From: Vanrija pseudolonga
Taxonomy: Eukaryota > Basidiomycota > Tremellomycetes > Trichosporonales > Trichosporonaceae
Reading direction: 5' to 3'
NCBI RefSeq assembly: GCF_020906515.1
Contig: NC_085853.1
Location: 1,364,001 to 1,428,000 of the forward strand
Length of the DNA stretch: 64,000 nucleotides
The translations under genes and the position numbers were made by a program. Within the stretch, counting starts at the first letter, position 1. Every line of letters begins with the position of its first letter. Below are positions 55,162-64,000 of the stretch, one piece after another. The notes under the pieces are model-generated. The model ran no database searches and was not told where the DNA came from. It saw only the letters and a list, made by a program, of their open reading frames with translations.

Positions 55162-55629
55162 TGTGTTGTGTGGAGGAAGGTTGAAGTCAAGGAGCGTGGT
55201 CTAAGTCGTTTTCTGGAAGTCGTGAAGGCGCTCGTGGTATACGGCGTAAAAGTACAGGCCGGCCGCTGGCCTCTGTACTGTTGATCGACCTGGTGCTTGT
55301 GTGTGTTTGTGTGGTTGTAAATGCTCTTGTGAGCGATGGAGAGATGCGGGAATCCGTTGTTGGGTCGTTGCCGAAGGAATTCGACGATGACGGGTGGCAA
55401 ACGGCCAACATCGGCACATCGCAAGCGGGTGTGGGTTAATGGGACCCTAATGGGATTTTGACCCCGCTAATTGGCCAATTCTAATGCCCACGTGAGTTTC
55501 CCTGAGTCGACACACCAATCGTCATTCCCTCGCGCGCCTCGCGCCTGCCAGTGGCTTCTTCCGATCCCAAAAATCAAAAGTTGGTCGGCATCTCAGCACA
55601 CTTCTCGACAAACACAACCGCCAAAGCCA
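55162..55629. promoter_or_regulatory. Divergent spacer upstream of MGM1 and the 55630 gene
   Basis: The 468-bp spacer includes the block at 55440-55485 with TAATGGGA twice, TTTTGACCCCGCTAAT (55456-55471) and CCAATTCTAATG. It resembles the SPN1 upstream element. CCCACGTG (a CACGTG E-box) lies at about 55487-55494. Confidence 0.45.
55456..55471 (+). promoter_or_regulatory. YTTTGAYCCCGCTAAT element, second copy
   Basis: TTTTGACCCCGCTAAT ends 158 bases before the ATG at 55630. Compared with the SPN1 copy it has T for C at position 1 and C for T in the centre. It is preceded by two TAATGGGA half-site-like repeats. Confidence 0.4.
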
Positions 55630-56461
55630 ATGTCGCGCCTCGCAGCCCTCTCAACCCCACAGAGGCGCTCGCGCACCTCTCCGTCGCCGTCCCCATCGCC
55701 AGCGCCGGCGCCGGCATCACCCACGCGCGCAGCAGAGACGACGCACCACCGCATGCTCAAGCTCGTCCTTGCCGAGGTCAACAACGTGATCAATACCTGG
55801 GACGATGTTGTCGCGCACGACGGCCTCAAGGCCGGCAAGGGCTGCATCGACGAAGTGACCGAGATGGAGTGGGTCGGCTGGACACAGTCAGCAGGCACAC
55901 AGACTGACAGCGTAGCAACATCCTCCTCCTGCCCGAGGGGCCAGAGCGCCCGCTCGTCGCGCCCCACCTCGATGCACTGACGGCGTACCGCACCGCTCTG
56001 GAGGGCGTGATCGCTAAACTGGAGAAGCTTCTCTCCAAGCTTGCGGCGCTTGTCGAGCAGTCGGAGAAGGTCTTCTTTGACGCGTGCAAGGTCCAGACGT
56101 GGGACTTTGTGCTCACCGACCCCTTGTGGTTGTCTTGGACGTTGGAGAACTTTGGTGGGTGGTTGCCAGCGGACTTACCGTGCAACCGCTGACTCGCTCA
56201 GTGGACTCGCTCCCACCCCTGGTGACGGCCCATTCGAGGCACCTCGCAGAGCTCACGTCCCTCGCCAATGTCTTGCTCTCCTCGTCCACGACCTTTGAGG
56301 ACGCGCGCACCACCCTCGAGCGCTGGCGCGACCTTGCGCGTGGTGGCGAGCGGTGGGAAGTAGTGCGAGAGTGGGAGGAGCTCGTCGAGCTCGAGACGGC
56401 CCGTCCCGCGCCGGAGGAAGAGGAGGAGATGACCCGACCCAAGCGCCGTGGAAAGCGGTAG
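55630..56461 (+). CDS. Unrecognised helical protein, 245 aa
   Basis: Exons 55630-55868, 55916-56154 and 56202-56461 give about 245 aa. Residues 1-45 are basic, Ser/Pro/Arg-rich. The rest is predicted mostly helical: MLKLVLAEVNNVINTWDDVV, TAYRTALEGVIAKLEKLLSK, QSEKVFFDACKVQTWDFVLT and AHSRHLAELTSLANVLLSSS. It ends in an acidic then basic tail (EEEEEMTRPKRRGKR). The exon 2 acceptor must be the second AG (cgtag) to keep phase with NILLLPEG. I do not recognise the family. The layout, a basic N tail followed by helical bundles, is seen in kinetochore and spindle subunits, but this is only a guess. Its promoter carries the element shared with SPN1. Confidence 0.65.
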
Positions 56462-56747
56462 TTTGGTCGTCGCCAATGGGAGACGCGGGGAGGCGGTGAC
56501 GAGGAAGCTGGAAGCAAGCCCGCGTGGTGCACACCGCTGTGAGATGTGGGGCGGCCATGTCAGCTTGCTTCGCAAACAACGGCCAATCCCGTCAATCGAG
56601 TGGTGTGCATATCGCACTCCGGCTTGTCGATCCCGGGGCGCATAAATGGTGTGGGATGCCAATCCCTGCCTTTACTTCCCATTGCCACTCGGTCTTCACC
56701 TACTTCAAGCTCCCAACCTCGATGCTGGCAATCTTTAAACTGTCAGC

Positions 56748-57852
56748 ATGGGGGGAGCCGTCTCACGCTGTCAAGGCGATGGCCTCGACGACAACGACGA
56801 AAGCCTCGGCATCGCCGAGTTGTTTGCACGGGCTCGTGAGGTGAGTGGGCTCGGCGACGTGGTGCACTTACGCCAAGCACAACAGACCGCGATGGGTCCG
56901 CCGCCTCCGACACCGATTCTCCACGCCCCTGGTGCCGTCAACGCAGAGGCAACGGAGGTCTTCAGAAATCGACTCGATGGGCGAGGTGCGCTCCGCAATA
57001 TCTGCGATGGGAGGGTGGCACGAGGACCGTCATCAGCGAACGCAATGTCCAGTCGACGAAGTGCGCCAGCGGCCGGCCAAGCGAGGAACGATCATGCGGC
57101 GGCGGAACAGCAGCTCTGCGGACGAAATGCACAACACCTTCAGCAGTGGTTCACAAGCCCGGCACAGCTCGGCGCCAGAGCGTACACGGCACAGCAGCTC
57201 GCCAGAGGCCGGGCCGAGCACGTCGCGCGCCCTTGCATGTGAGCCGTTGCGCCGGCCGGACGGGCAGGCCGCGCTCCGCCTCCTCCTGGACCGTGCTCGA
57301 CGAGTTGTTAGTCTCAGCTCTGACGGCGAACAGGGTGAGCGCGCAAGACTACTCCACAAGCGGCTGCCGGCCACACCGCCCGAGCTGCCGACCAAGACGA
57401 CGTTTTCGTCTGAGGCCGAGGTCGTCCCGGTGCTCTTCCATACTGCACAGAGCTATGTCCCTCGCACGCGGGCTACAGTGCGCGGCGTGTTCAAGAACAA
57501 CGACTCGGACACAGACTCGTACGAGACGGAGACGATCAGAACGCCGCCGCCGCGCCCGCCGGGACGCGCCGCTTTGCGCGGAGAAGACAGCGACGACGAC
57601 GATACCGTGCCCGCGGCCCTTCGTGCCGTGCTCTTCCGCGCGATGAAGAAGTCGCCAAGTATGGTGTCGGACGACGACGAGCCTGAGGTTCAGCCCGAAC
57701 CCATCTTCCAGCCCAGTGTGCTTCTTCCCCGCCCGGTAGCACCCGGCTCGCCGCCGACTGTCCGCGTCCGTCTGCGCTCCAAGACGCCGAGTATGAGCCC
57801 GAAGCCTGAGCCTGCGCTTCCGCTCCACGAGGTGGTTCTTGCCCCAGAGTGA
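56748..57852 (+). CDS. Unrecognised Ser/Arg/Pro-rich protein with N-myristoylation-like start
   Basis: Proposed exons 56748-56840 and 56878-57852 give about 355 aa. The N terminus MGGAVSRC has Gly2, Ser6 and Cys8, matching the N-myristoylation consensus with a nearby palmitoylation-type cysteine, so membrane attachment is plausible. The rest is disordered with Ser/Arg-rich, acidic (DSDTDSYETE, EDSDDDDTVP) and Pro-rich parts. A region around 235-250 (VPVLFHTAQSYVPRTRATVR) and 285-300 (VPAALRAVLFRAMKKSPSM) may be short functional helices. No known domain is seen. The 37-nt intron is uncertain, because the unspliced frame stays open for a further 130 codons. Treat the junction as provisional; the downstream frame is clearly coding-like. 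Confidence 0.55.
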
Positions 57853-58438
57853 GGCTTCGGACGGCCGCGAGGGCTTCACAGGGCCGAGAACACTTTGAAC
57901 AACTTCGGACCATTCTGTTTCACCTTCCTGCGATCTTCGCGCCGCGCGTCGTGGGAACGACCAAGGAGTCGATGTGCGGAAGTCATGCTATGTAGCATAC
58001 ATATGCCCGTGATGGATGTGTGTCGTGCCAGCCAGCCTCGGCACGTTGAAGTCTCTCCACTACGCCCTGGAGGCGCGCACTCGGCTTTGTCCGAAGTCTA
58101 CAGGGTGGTCCCCGGAGATATCGCGAACATCGCGCCCCTGCTTACCGATATCCCAGGTGTCTATCGCCGCAGCTGAGTGAGGGCGTGCAACGTCGCGCAT
58201 GCTACTGGACGCGTGAGTGAGCGAGACCCGGCTCACCGAGCAGCAAGTCATGGAGCGTGACTCAGGAGTGTGGCCTCGCTTGCAGCTGAAATGTAATCAC
58301 CGAGGCGGCACCGAGGCCTCGACGTCATAGTCGGCTGGGTGCGCCCAGATATCTAGATCCACAGAGTATAAAGGTGGTGCTCTCATCGACTGCCCGTATC
58401 AATCCCACACTGCCCGCCCCCACCGCAACGCATCCGCC
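57853..58438. promoter_or_regulatory. Intergenic region and promoter of the hydrolase gene
   Basis: A 586-bp gap between plus-strand genes. The 3' end contains a clear TATA box at 58367. The rest shows no ORF with a convincing start or domain. Confidence 0.45.
58367..58374 (+). promoter_or_regulatory. TATA box (TATAAAGG) of the metallo-hydrolase gene
   Basis: TATAAAGG lies 72 bases upstream of the ATG at 58439. This leaves room for a leader of about 40 nt, the clearest core promoter in the window. Confidence 0.65.
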
Positions 58439-59272
58439 ATGCCGCTCAGCTACGAAGTCTTCATCACCCCGCCGCTCGCGTTCGCGACCAAGGCCCCGCC
58501 GCCGCCCGACGGCGCGCAGTCCGAGTGGAACCCGCTCTCCACGACCCTCATCTCGGGCGAGCGCGACGCAGTCCTCGTCGACCCGCCCTTCACGATCAAG
58601 GAGACCGAGGCCGTCGCGCAGTGGTTCGCCGGGAAGAACAAGCGCCTCACGCACATCTTCGTGACCCACGGACACGGCGACCACTGGTTCGGCGCGGCGT
58701 CCCTGCTCAAGCGGTTCGGCGGCGTCGTTGTCGCGAGCGCGGGGACGATCAAGGAGATGGAGAAGAGCCGCGTCGTCAAGGACGCCTACTGGGGCGCCAT
58801 CTTCCCTGGGCACATTCCTGCGGACATCGCCATCGAGCCGCTCGCCGCGGAGAGCTTCGCGCTCGAGGGCGAGACGCTCGCCATCGTCGAGGCGGGCCAC
58901 ACGGACACGGACGCAAGCACGTTCCTGCACGTGCCGAGTCTTGACCTGCTCGTCGCCGGAGACGTGGTCTACGACGGCCCGCACCAGATGCTCGCGGAAG
59001 GCGCGGGCGACGGGCTCGAGCAGTGGCTCAAGGCCGTCGACATCGCAGAGAGCTACAAGCCCAAACTCATCGTCGCGGGGCACAAGGTCGCCGGGCACGA
59101 CGACGACGCCGCGCGCATCCTCGGCGAGACGCGCGCGTACCTCCAGACCGCGGTCGCGCTGCGCTCGTCCGCGGCCGACCCCGCCGCGTGGTACAAGGCT
59201 ATGAGGGAGAAGTTCCCCCAGCGTACCAACCCCCACGTTGCTTGGTTCGGCGCGCTGGCTCTGTACAAGTAG
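58439..59272 (+). CDS. Metallo-beta-lactamase-fold hydrolase, intronless
   Basis: A single uninterrupted frame of 277 aa. The zinc-binding motif HGHGDH sits in FVTHGHGDHWFGAASLLKRF near residue 80. It is followed by EAGHTDTDAS (third His ligand region, near 156), the bridging Asp in LLVAGDVVYDG near 180, and the final His in IVAGHKVAGHDD near 213. This is the full ligand set of the MBL superfamily. No signal peptide is present, so a cytosolic enzyme is likely. The substrate is unknown. The family includes glyoxalase II-like and lactonase-like enzymes, and nothing here discriminates. The lack of introns contrasts with every complete neighbour and may reflect acquisition from bacteria or retroposition. 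It faces the OYE-type gene, tail to tail, 178 bp apart. Confidence 0.9.
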   Translation: MPLSYEVFITPPLAFATKAPPPPDGAQSEWNPLSTTLISGERDAVLVDPPFTIKETEAVAQWFAGKNKRLTHIFVTHGHGDHWFGAASLLKRFGGVVVASAGTIKEMEKSRVVKDAYWGAIFPGHIPADIAIEPLAAESFALEGETLAIVEAGHTDTDASTFLHVPSLDLLVAGDVVYDGPHQMLAEGAGDGLEQWLKAVDIAESYKPKLIVAGHKVAGHDDDAARILGETRAYLQTAVALRSSAADPAAWYKAMREKFPQRTNPHVAWFGALALYK

Positions 59273-59450
59273 ACAACATTGAGGTAGTTATGAATTGCAG
59301 GGTTGAAGAGGAAAAGGAAGAAGTGGCGACTAGGGCGGACCCCTGTGTCATGTGCACTCACTCCCCCGCTGAGCCCTTGTAGTAATACATGTGCCTATGG
59401 GCAGACACGTCCCATCTACTGTCTAGTCGACGACGCCGCCCTCGCCCCGC

Positions 59451-61199
59451 CTAGTCGTCCCAGCCGCAGTACCGCGCGATCCAGCCCCGGGGACCACCGC
59501 CGAGAATGTCGTACCACAGCGTGTAAGTCAGCGCACCCGAGATCCACGGCAGCTTGGGATCGGGCTCGACGCCGAGGCCGATCCGCACCATCTGCCACTC
59601 GTGCCATGTAGTAGTGACGCCCGCACCGACGAGCTTGACGGCACCAGGCTTGGGCGCAGCCTTGGCCTCCCCGCCACCGAGAAGGCGCTGGACCAGCGGG
59701 CCTTGGGGGATGGCCCACGGCCCGAGTTTGGCCTTGGGTCCGTCAATCTCGCGGTTGAGAATCACGCGCGACGGCAGGTCGGGCACGAGGGCCGAGGGGC
59801 GAGCAATGCCCGCGAGATCGCATGCCCGGTTCCGCAGCGACGAGCTGATCAGCCCGCGGTCGTGCATCCCGCCCGTGAGGAGGATGGCTGGGCCCTCTGG
59901 CGCTGGGGGAAGCGTGGGGATCAGCTCGGTCGTGAAGTGCGCAAAAAGCGATTGGCGCGCCGAGCCCGTTTGTGCCATGTCTGCGAATGCTGCGAGGGCG
60001 TTAGTGCTAGACAGGTCGTGAGGTATCCTGGCACCTACCTGGGTTGGAGTAATTCCCTCCAGACACCTCGAGGATATCCACCAGCTGCCACGCAGCAATC
60101 TCGCGGATGATATCAGCCGCTTGGTGCTCGTCCATACCCCCGGCGACGAAATCTGACGAGTTGATCTTGACCGCCTTGACAAAGGTCGGCTCCGTGGCGG
60201 CGGCAATGCCGGTCAGGATGAGCCACAGGAGATGAAGACGGAGAGGGATATAGTGCGGAACCCCTGGCAAAGCATGAGGGTGAGGGTTTGTCTGTGCTCG
60301 TCAGTTTGTGTGCGCCGCCACATCTGGCTTACCAAAGGAGAGAGGTAATTTGCCAAGAGGTATCCGTGCGCCGAGTGGAGCTGGACTCCCCCCCATCCGG
60401 CTTCTTCCATGGCCGCTGCCGCGTCGATGAATTTACCGGCAATGTCGAGCCACTCGGCCAGATCGGTGACTGCCCGGCTCTTCGTGGGCCAGAGGACGTG
60501 TTCAAAGAGCCATGCGATGACCCCGTGCCCAAGCGTGGGGCGGGCAGACACGGGGGCGACCGCGGGCTCCCAGGGTGCTCTGGACAGGCCCCATGTGGGA
60601 CTGCTCTGGATGCCCGCGTGCGAGAGCTGCACGAGCGTCAGGGGCCGGCCCTCCTCGGGCGCATCGGCCAGCAACGCGTCGTTGAGCTCGGTGAACAGGG
60701 GGACCGTGTGCGGGTTGTCGTACACGCGCAGGTCGTGTGCGGTCGCCAGCTGCGTCGAGTCCACAGCTACATTACCTGTGCGGCGTGTCAGAAATCTCAC
60801 GCATAGCCGGCGACGACGCGCCGGGAATATCGGGAAGCGGAGGAAGCGGCACAACTCACCGGTGATGACTACTCCCCAGCCACCAGCTCCCCAGCGCCGG
60901 TATAGCCTCCGGTGTCGCTTGCCCGGAAGTCCACCCGTGATCCCCTCCTCCATGGCCGCCTGTTGGGTTAGAGCAACGAGACCTGTGGTACCCACTTTGA
61001 CCAAGCGGTTTCGGATGACGACACCATTAGGCAGTGTCAGTGGCGACGCTATGAGGTCAATGTCATCTTCTGGAAAATCGTGGTCTGGAGACTGGGACAA
61101 GTTGTCTGCAAAGACGAGGCCGAGCGACGAGTTTGTGGCGGCGGCGCCGGCTTGACCACTCTCAAGTGGTTGGTGTCTTGGTTGTGGCTGGACTGTCAT
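59451..61199 (-). CDS. Old Yellow Enzyme-type NADH:flavin oxidoreductase
   Basis: FMN-dependent TIM-barrel ene-reductase-like enzyme. Exons 61199-60860, 60775-60333, 60291-60039 and 59989-59451 give about 524 aa. The start MTVQPQPRH is the only in-frame ATG. Family blocks are LPNGVVIRNRLVKVG near 65, GGWGVVITGN near 112, TLVQLSHAGIQSSP near 160, and AMEEAGWGGVQLHSAHGYLL near 240 with the FMN/substrate-binding HSAHGYLL...LSP. KINSSDFVAGG and LVDILEVSGGNYSNP follow. The usual segment RTDxYGG after LSPL is not visible in the inferred splice (TNPHPHALPG instead), so either the enzyme is divergent or the exon 2/3 junction is wrong. The C terminus has a hydrophobic Trp-rich stretch. It is longer than classic OYE (about 400 aa). 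Confidence 0.85.
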
Positions 61200-61747
61200 G
61201 AGCTGGGAGTTGGTGATGGGAGTGAAGCAGGTTGCTGGGGGAATAGAGAGTGTGTAGGACGCTGCTTGCCTTTGCGTCAAGTGATCGTGTGTTGTTGTAA
61301 GTCGGTGATAGAAGTAAAATGTTGTACAAGAGCGACGTGTCTGATTCAAAGTCGAAACCGCAGAACAGAACAAGCAGTGCCTTGAAAGAGGAACGCCCGG
61401 TTATGACGGCGACCCGCATCAGTATGCTATTGTGTTGTATGCCCATCCAATTGACAATTTGATTCCGTCGATCGCCCCCGACCAGCTGAAACCTCTACAT
61501 AAGCAGCCAGGCGTCACAGTGACGCCGCCGCCGCCGCCGCCGTCAACAAGCACGCGCCCAGCCAACACGCCAGCCCTGGCGATCGCCGACCTACATACAC
61601 ATTGGCCATAAATACACCCCCCACATTGCCACATGGCAACATCCATCACTCTACCACCCCTTGTTGTCGCGTAAAGCAACAAGCTACTTGAACATCCAAG
61701 ACCCTCCATCCAAGTCTCGCTTGGCAAGCGACACCCAATCCACCACC
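61200..61747. promoter_or_regulatory. Divergent OYE-like / TAF1 promoter region
   Basis: A 548-bp spacer between two starts. It contains a CCG trinucleotide run (GCCGCCGCCGCCGCCG near 61526) and CATAAATACACC near 61607, about 140 bp before the TAF1 ATG. No other gene is seen. Confidence 0.45.
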
Positions 61748-64000
61748 ATGGAGGTCGACGACGATGTCCTCGGATCCGCCTTTGGCCTGGGCAACGTCCT
61801 CGCCCAGGTAGGCGTCGGCGTCGACAGCGAGGCTCTGTCGGCATTCCTGGAACGAGCCGGAGAAAGGGGCGGCGGATCGTCGTCACGCGAGCTGGCCGCT
61901 GCCATCGAGCAGGACGATGAGGACAAGTTTATGGACGACGTCTCCGAAGCATCCTTACCGGACGAGAACCCCGAAGACGAAGAGGCTCGGCGACGAGAGC
62001 AGGCTGCCATCAAGGCCGAGGAGGAACGGTGGGCGCGACGCGCCGCCGCCGAGATTGCCGGCCTCAAGAATGAGGGCGACGCCGAGCGCGAGGCGAGAAA
62101 AAAGCGCCAGAGGGAGGAGAGAGAAAGAAATCTCGTCCTCAGCGTCTGGCCTGACTTCAAGCAGGGCGTCCCGCTCAAGATGAGCGAGGTGTTCTACGAT
62201 ACGCCAGCCGCGCGCTCGGCTTTCTCAGCAGCCGCCCTCAAGAAGAAGCGGCGGTTGCTGACTGGCCTGCCTCATGAAGAGTGTAGGTTTCAAGTAATTT
62301 GTTGTGCTGAGCGCTGACATTGCAGTCGCCATCGCTGTTGCCAAGGACAAGACGGCGCCTCCAGAAACAACCTTCCTCTTACCAAGCCTTCCACCACTGC
62401 CCTCGAGCGATCCCAGGCAGCCAAACTACCTCACCCCCATCGGCTCCTATTTTGACCCCCAGTGGGTCAAGGACGGTCGCGAGTTGCGACGAGAGGAGAT
62501 GACGCGGCCACCGAAGCCCGCCGTCCGGTTCGAGGAGCCAGCGGTCAACGGCAGCAGGCGGGGATCAGAGGAGGAGGTCGGGCGGATGCTGGATCTCGCC
62601 GACTGGGAAAACGACATCATCCTGTTCTCTGGTGACTACACCCCGGCAAACACGCACGACCCGCTACAGCTGCGCAACGACGCACTGGAAAGCGGCGACT
62701 GGCAGAATGAAGTCATCTGGGATGCGCGGCGTGCGACGGCGGATTTGGTCGAGGACCACGAAGACGAAGAGGCCTCGGCCGAGGTCGCAGAGGACGACAG
62801 CACGCTGGATGACAAGCCTGCGCCTCTCCCCAAGCTCGACCCGTTCAACATCTCCAACGACCACTTCTACGAGCACACTCGTGCGTCAAGATTCCGAATC
62901 CGTCAGACATTCGGTGCCATCGAGGTGTTCCACTCCACGCCTGCCAAGGTCCTTCAGATGCCATTCGTGAGTGGAATAGTACGATTGGATCTAACTCTGC
63001 AGTACAAGACTACGCTCGGCAAGAACGAGGCGCGTTCCTGGCACCGACCAGTGCTGTCGTTCCCGTCAAACGTCTGGTTGTCATTCTCGAAGCTCAAGTC
63101 GAACCCGTCGTCTTCTTCTCGGAAGAACAAGACGATGACGGACCCGTCCGAGCGTTTCAAGACGACAAAGGACCTGAGTCTGACGGAAAAGGGCCCATTC
63201 GTACTTCTCGAGTTCTCGGTGAGTACCCACACCATCAGTAAGCCTGGACTATGGCTAAACAAGCATATAGGAAGAGTACCCTCCCATCATGAGTGGTTAC
63301 GGCATGGGTACTACCATCGTCAACTACTACCGCAAGAAGGACGACAAGGACGAGCATGTGCCCAAGCTTGACCTTGGACAGCCTTCAATCTTGAACGTTG
63401 GAGATGCCGAACCATTCTTGCTGGGCTATGTGGATGCGGGCAAGGTCACCCAAGTGATTCACAACAACCTCCTCCGCGCACCAATCTTCCAACACAAGCC
63501 CGAAACAACCGACTTTTTGATCATCCGGCAGACAATCAACGGTCATGTGCAGTATCATGTCCGTGAGATCAAGGATATCTTCACTGTCGGCCAGACGGTG
63601 CCGAACGAGTCCGAAGTGCCGGGTCCACACGCACGCAAGAACACCAACACTGCAAAGCTTCGTTTGATGATCGTCGCTTGGATCCTTATCAAGAAGAACA
63701 AGGAGCTAGCCAAGCAGCGTGTCAAGCTGGCCAGACTGATCAAGTACTTCCCTGATCAGACAGAGCTGCAGATGCGCCAGCGTCTCAAAATCAAAGGAAA
63801 TGTGGGTGTTGCGGACCTTCGTACTCGTCACCCAGCTGACTCTTCAGGAATTCCTCGAGTACGACAAGGACGCCGGCTTCCACTCGGGTTACTGGAAGCT
63901 CAACCAGACCTACGACTTCCCGACCGAACGCAAGGACGTCGAGGCGCTGGTGACCCCCGAAATGGCTTCGCTCTATGAGGCCATGCAGGTCGGCGCGCAG
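61748..64000 (+). CDS. TAF1: TFIID subunit 1 (TAF1), N-terminal part
   Basis: Largest scaffold of general transcription factor TFIID. Exons are 61748-62282, 62326-62966, 63003-63218, 63271-63801 and 63848 to beyond 64000, all in phase to the edge, so the 3' end lies outside. The acidic N terminus (MEVDDDVLGSAFGLGNVLAQ) could act like the TBP-binding TAND region. A Lys/Glu-rich helical stretch follows. The DUF3591 core is recognisable by WENDIILFSGDY, FRIRQTFGAIEVFHSTPAKV, YPPIMSGYGMGTTIVNYYRK, APIFQHKPETTDFLIIRQTI and WKLNQTYDFPTERK. Introns are 36-52 nt with CTNAC branch sites. The exon 4 donor is GTGGGT. Confidence 0.95.

Noticed and set aside
1-64000. Transposons, LTR elements, CRISPR arrays, rRNA
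   Set aside because: No reverse transcriptase, integrase, transposase or capsid motifs, no long terminal or inverted repeats, and no regularly spaced repeat array were seen by eye.

Overview
The window looks like nuclear DNA of a basidiomycete yeast or mould. The genes are GC-rich and packed on both strands, and most carry several short introns (about 33-60 nt) with GTGAGT/GTAAGT-like donors, CTNAC-like branch sites and short acceptors. A STE50 adaptor with SAM, RA and two SH3 domains, and Sin3, TAF1 and DUF1765 proteins in one segment, fit Tremellomycetes. A Trichosporonales-type species is my best guess, but that is inference. I see no prophage, retroelement, CRISPR array or rRNA, and no convincing tRNA.

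Layout. 0-10 kb: the 5' end of an SR-rich protein gene (off the left edge), mitochondrial 3-hydroxyisobutyrate dehydrogenase, a Golgi-type multi-pass membrane protein (UPF0658-like), and the SIN3 corepressor. 11-20 kb: a low-complexity protein of unknown function, squalene synthase ERG9, elongation factor SPN1/IWS1 and a histidine-phosphatase (PGAM-like) protein. 20-25 kb: STE50 and a mitochondrial acyl-CoA thioesterase. 26-38 kb is rich in organelle genes: ATP18 and ICP55 (divergent, sharing a 335-bp spacer), an OXA1/COX18 insertase, PEX3, COX13 and SEC63. 38-50 kb: a putative membrane-anchored protein, a RAD51-family paralogue divergent from Mediator subunit MED22, and a very large DUF1765/UPF0592 protein. 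50-64 kb: a 2.4-kb gene-free gap, the mitochondrial dynamin MGM1, two unrecognised proteins, an intronless metallo-beta-lactamase-fold hydrolase, an Old Yellow Enzyme-type oxidoreductase, and TAF1 running off the right edge.

There is no operon-like logic. The functional themes are transcription (SIN3, SPN1, MED22, TAF1, SR protein) and organelle biogenesis (ATP18, ICP55, COX18-like, COX13, MGM1, PEX3, SEC63). The most unusual signal is gene architecture: exons of 7, 9, 14, 17, 21 and 28 nt restore conserved protein motifs in ICP55, ERG9, the thioesterase and COX13. A near-identical 16-bp element also lies about 158 bp upstream of two unrelated start codons. No clearly new multi-gene system was found.

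All splice models were built by eye from splice signals, reading phase and family conservation. Exon coordinates are given in each entry.
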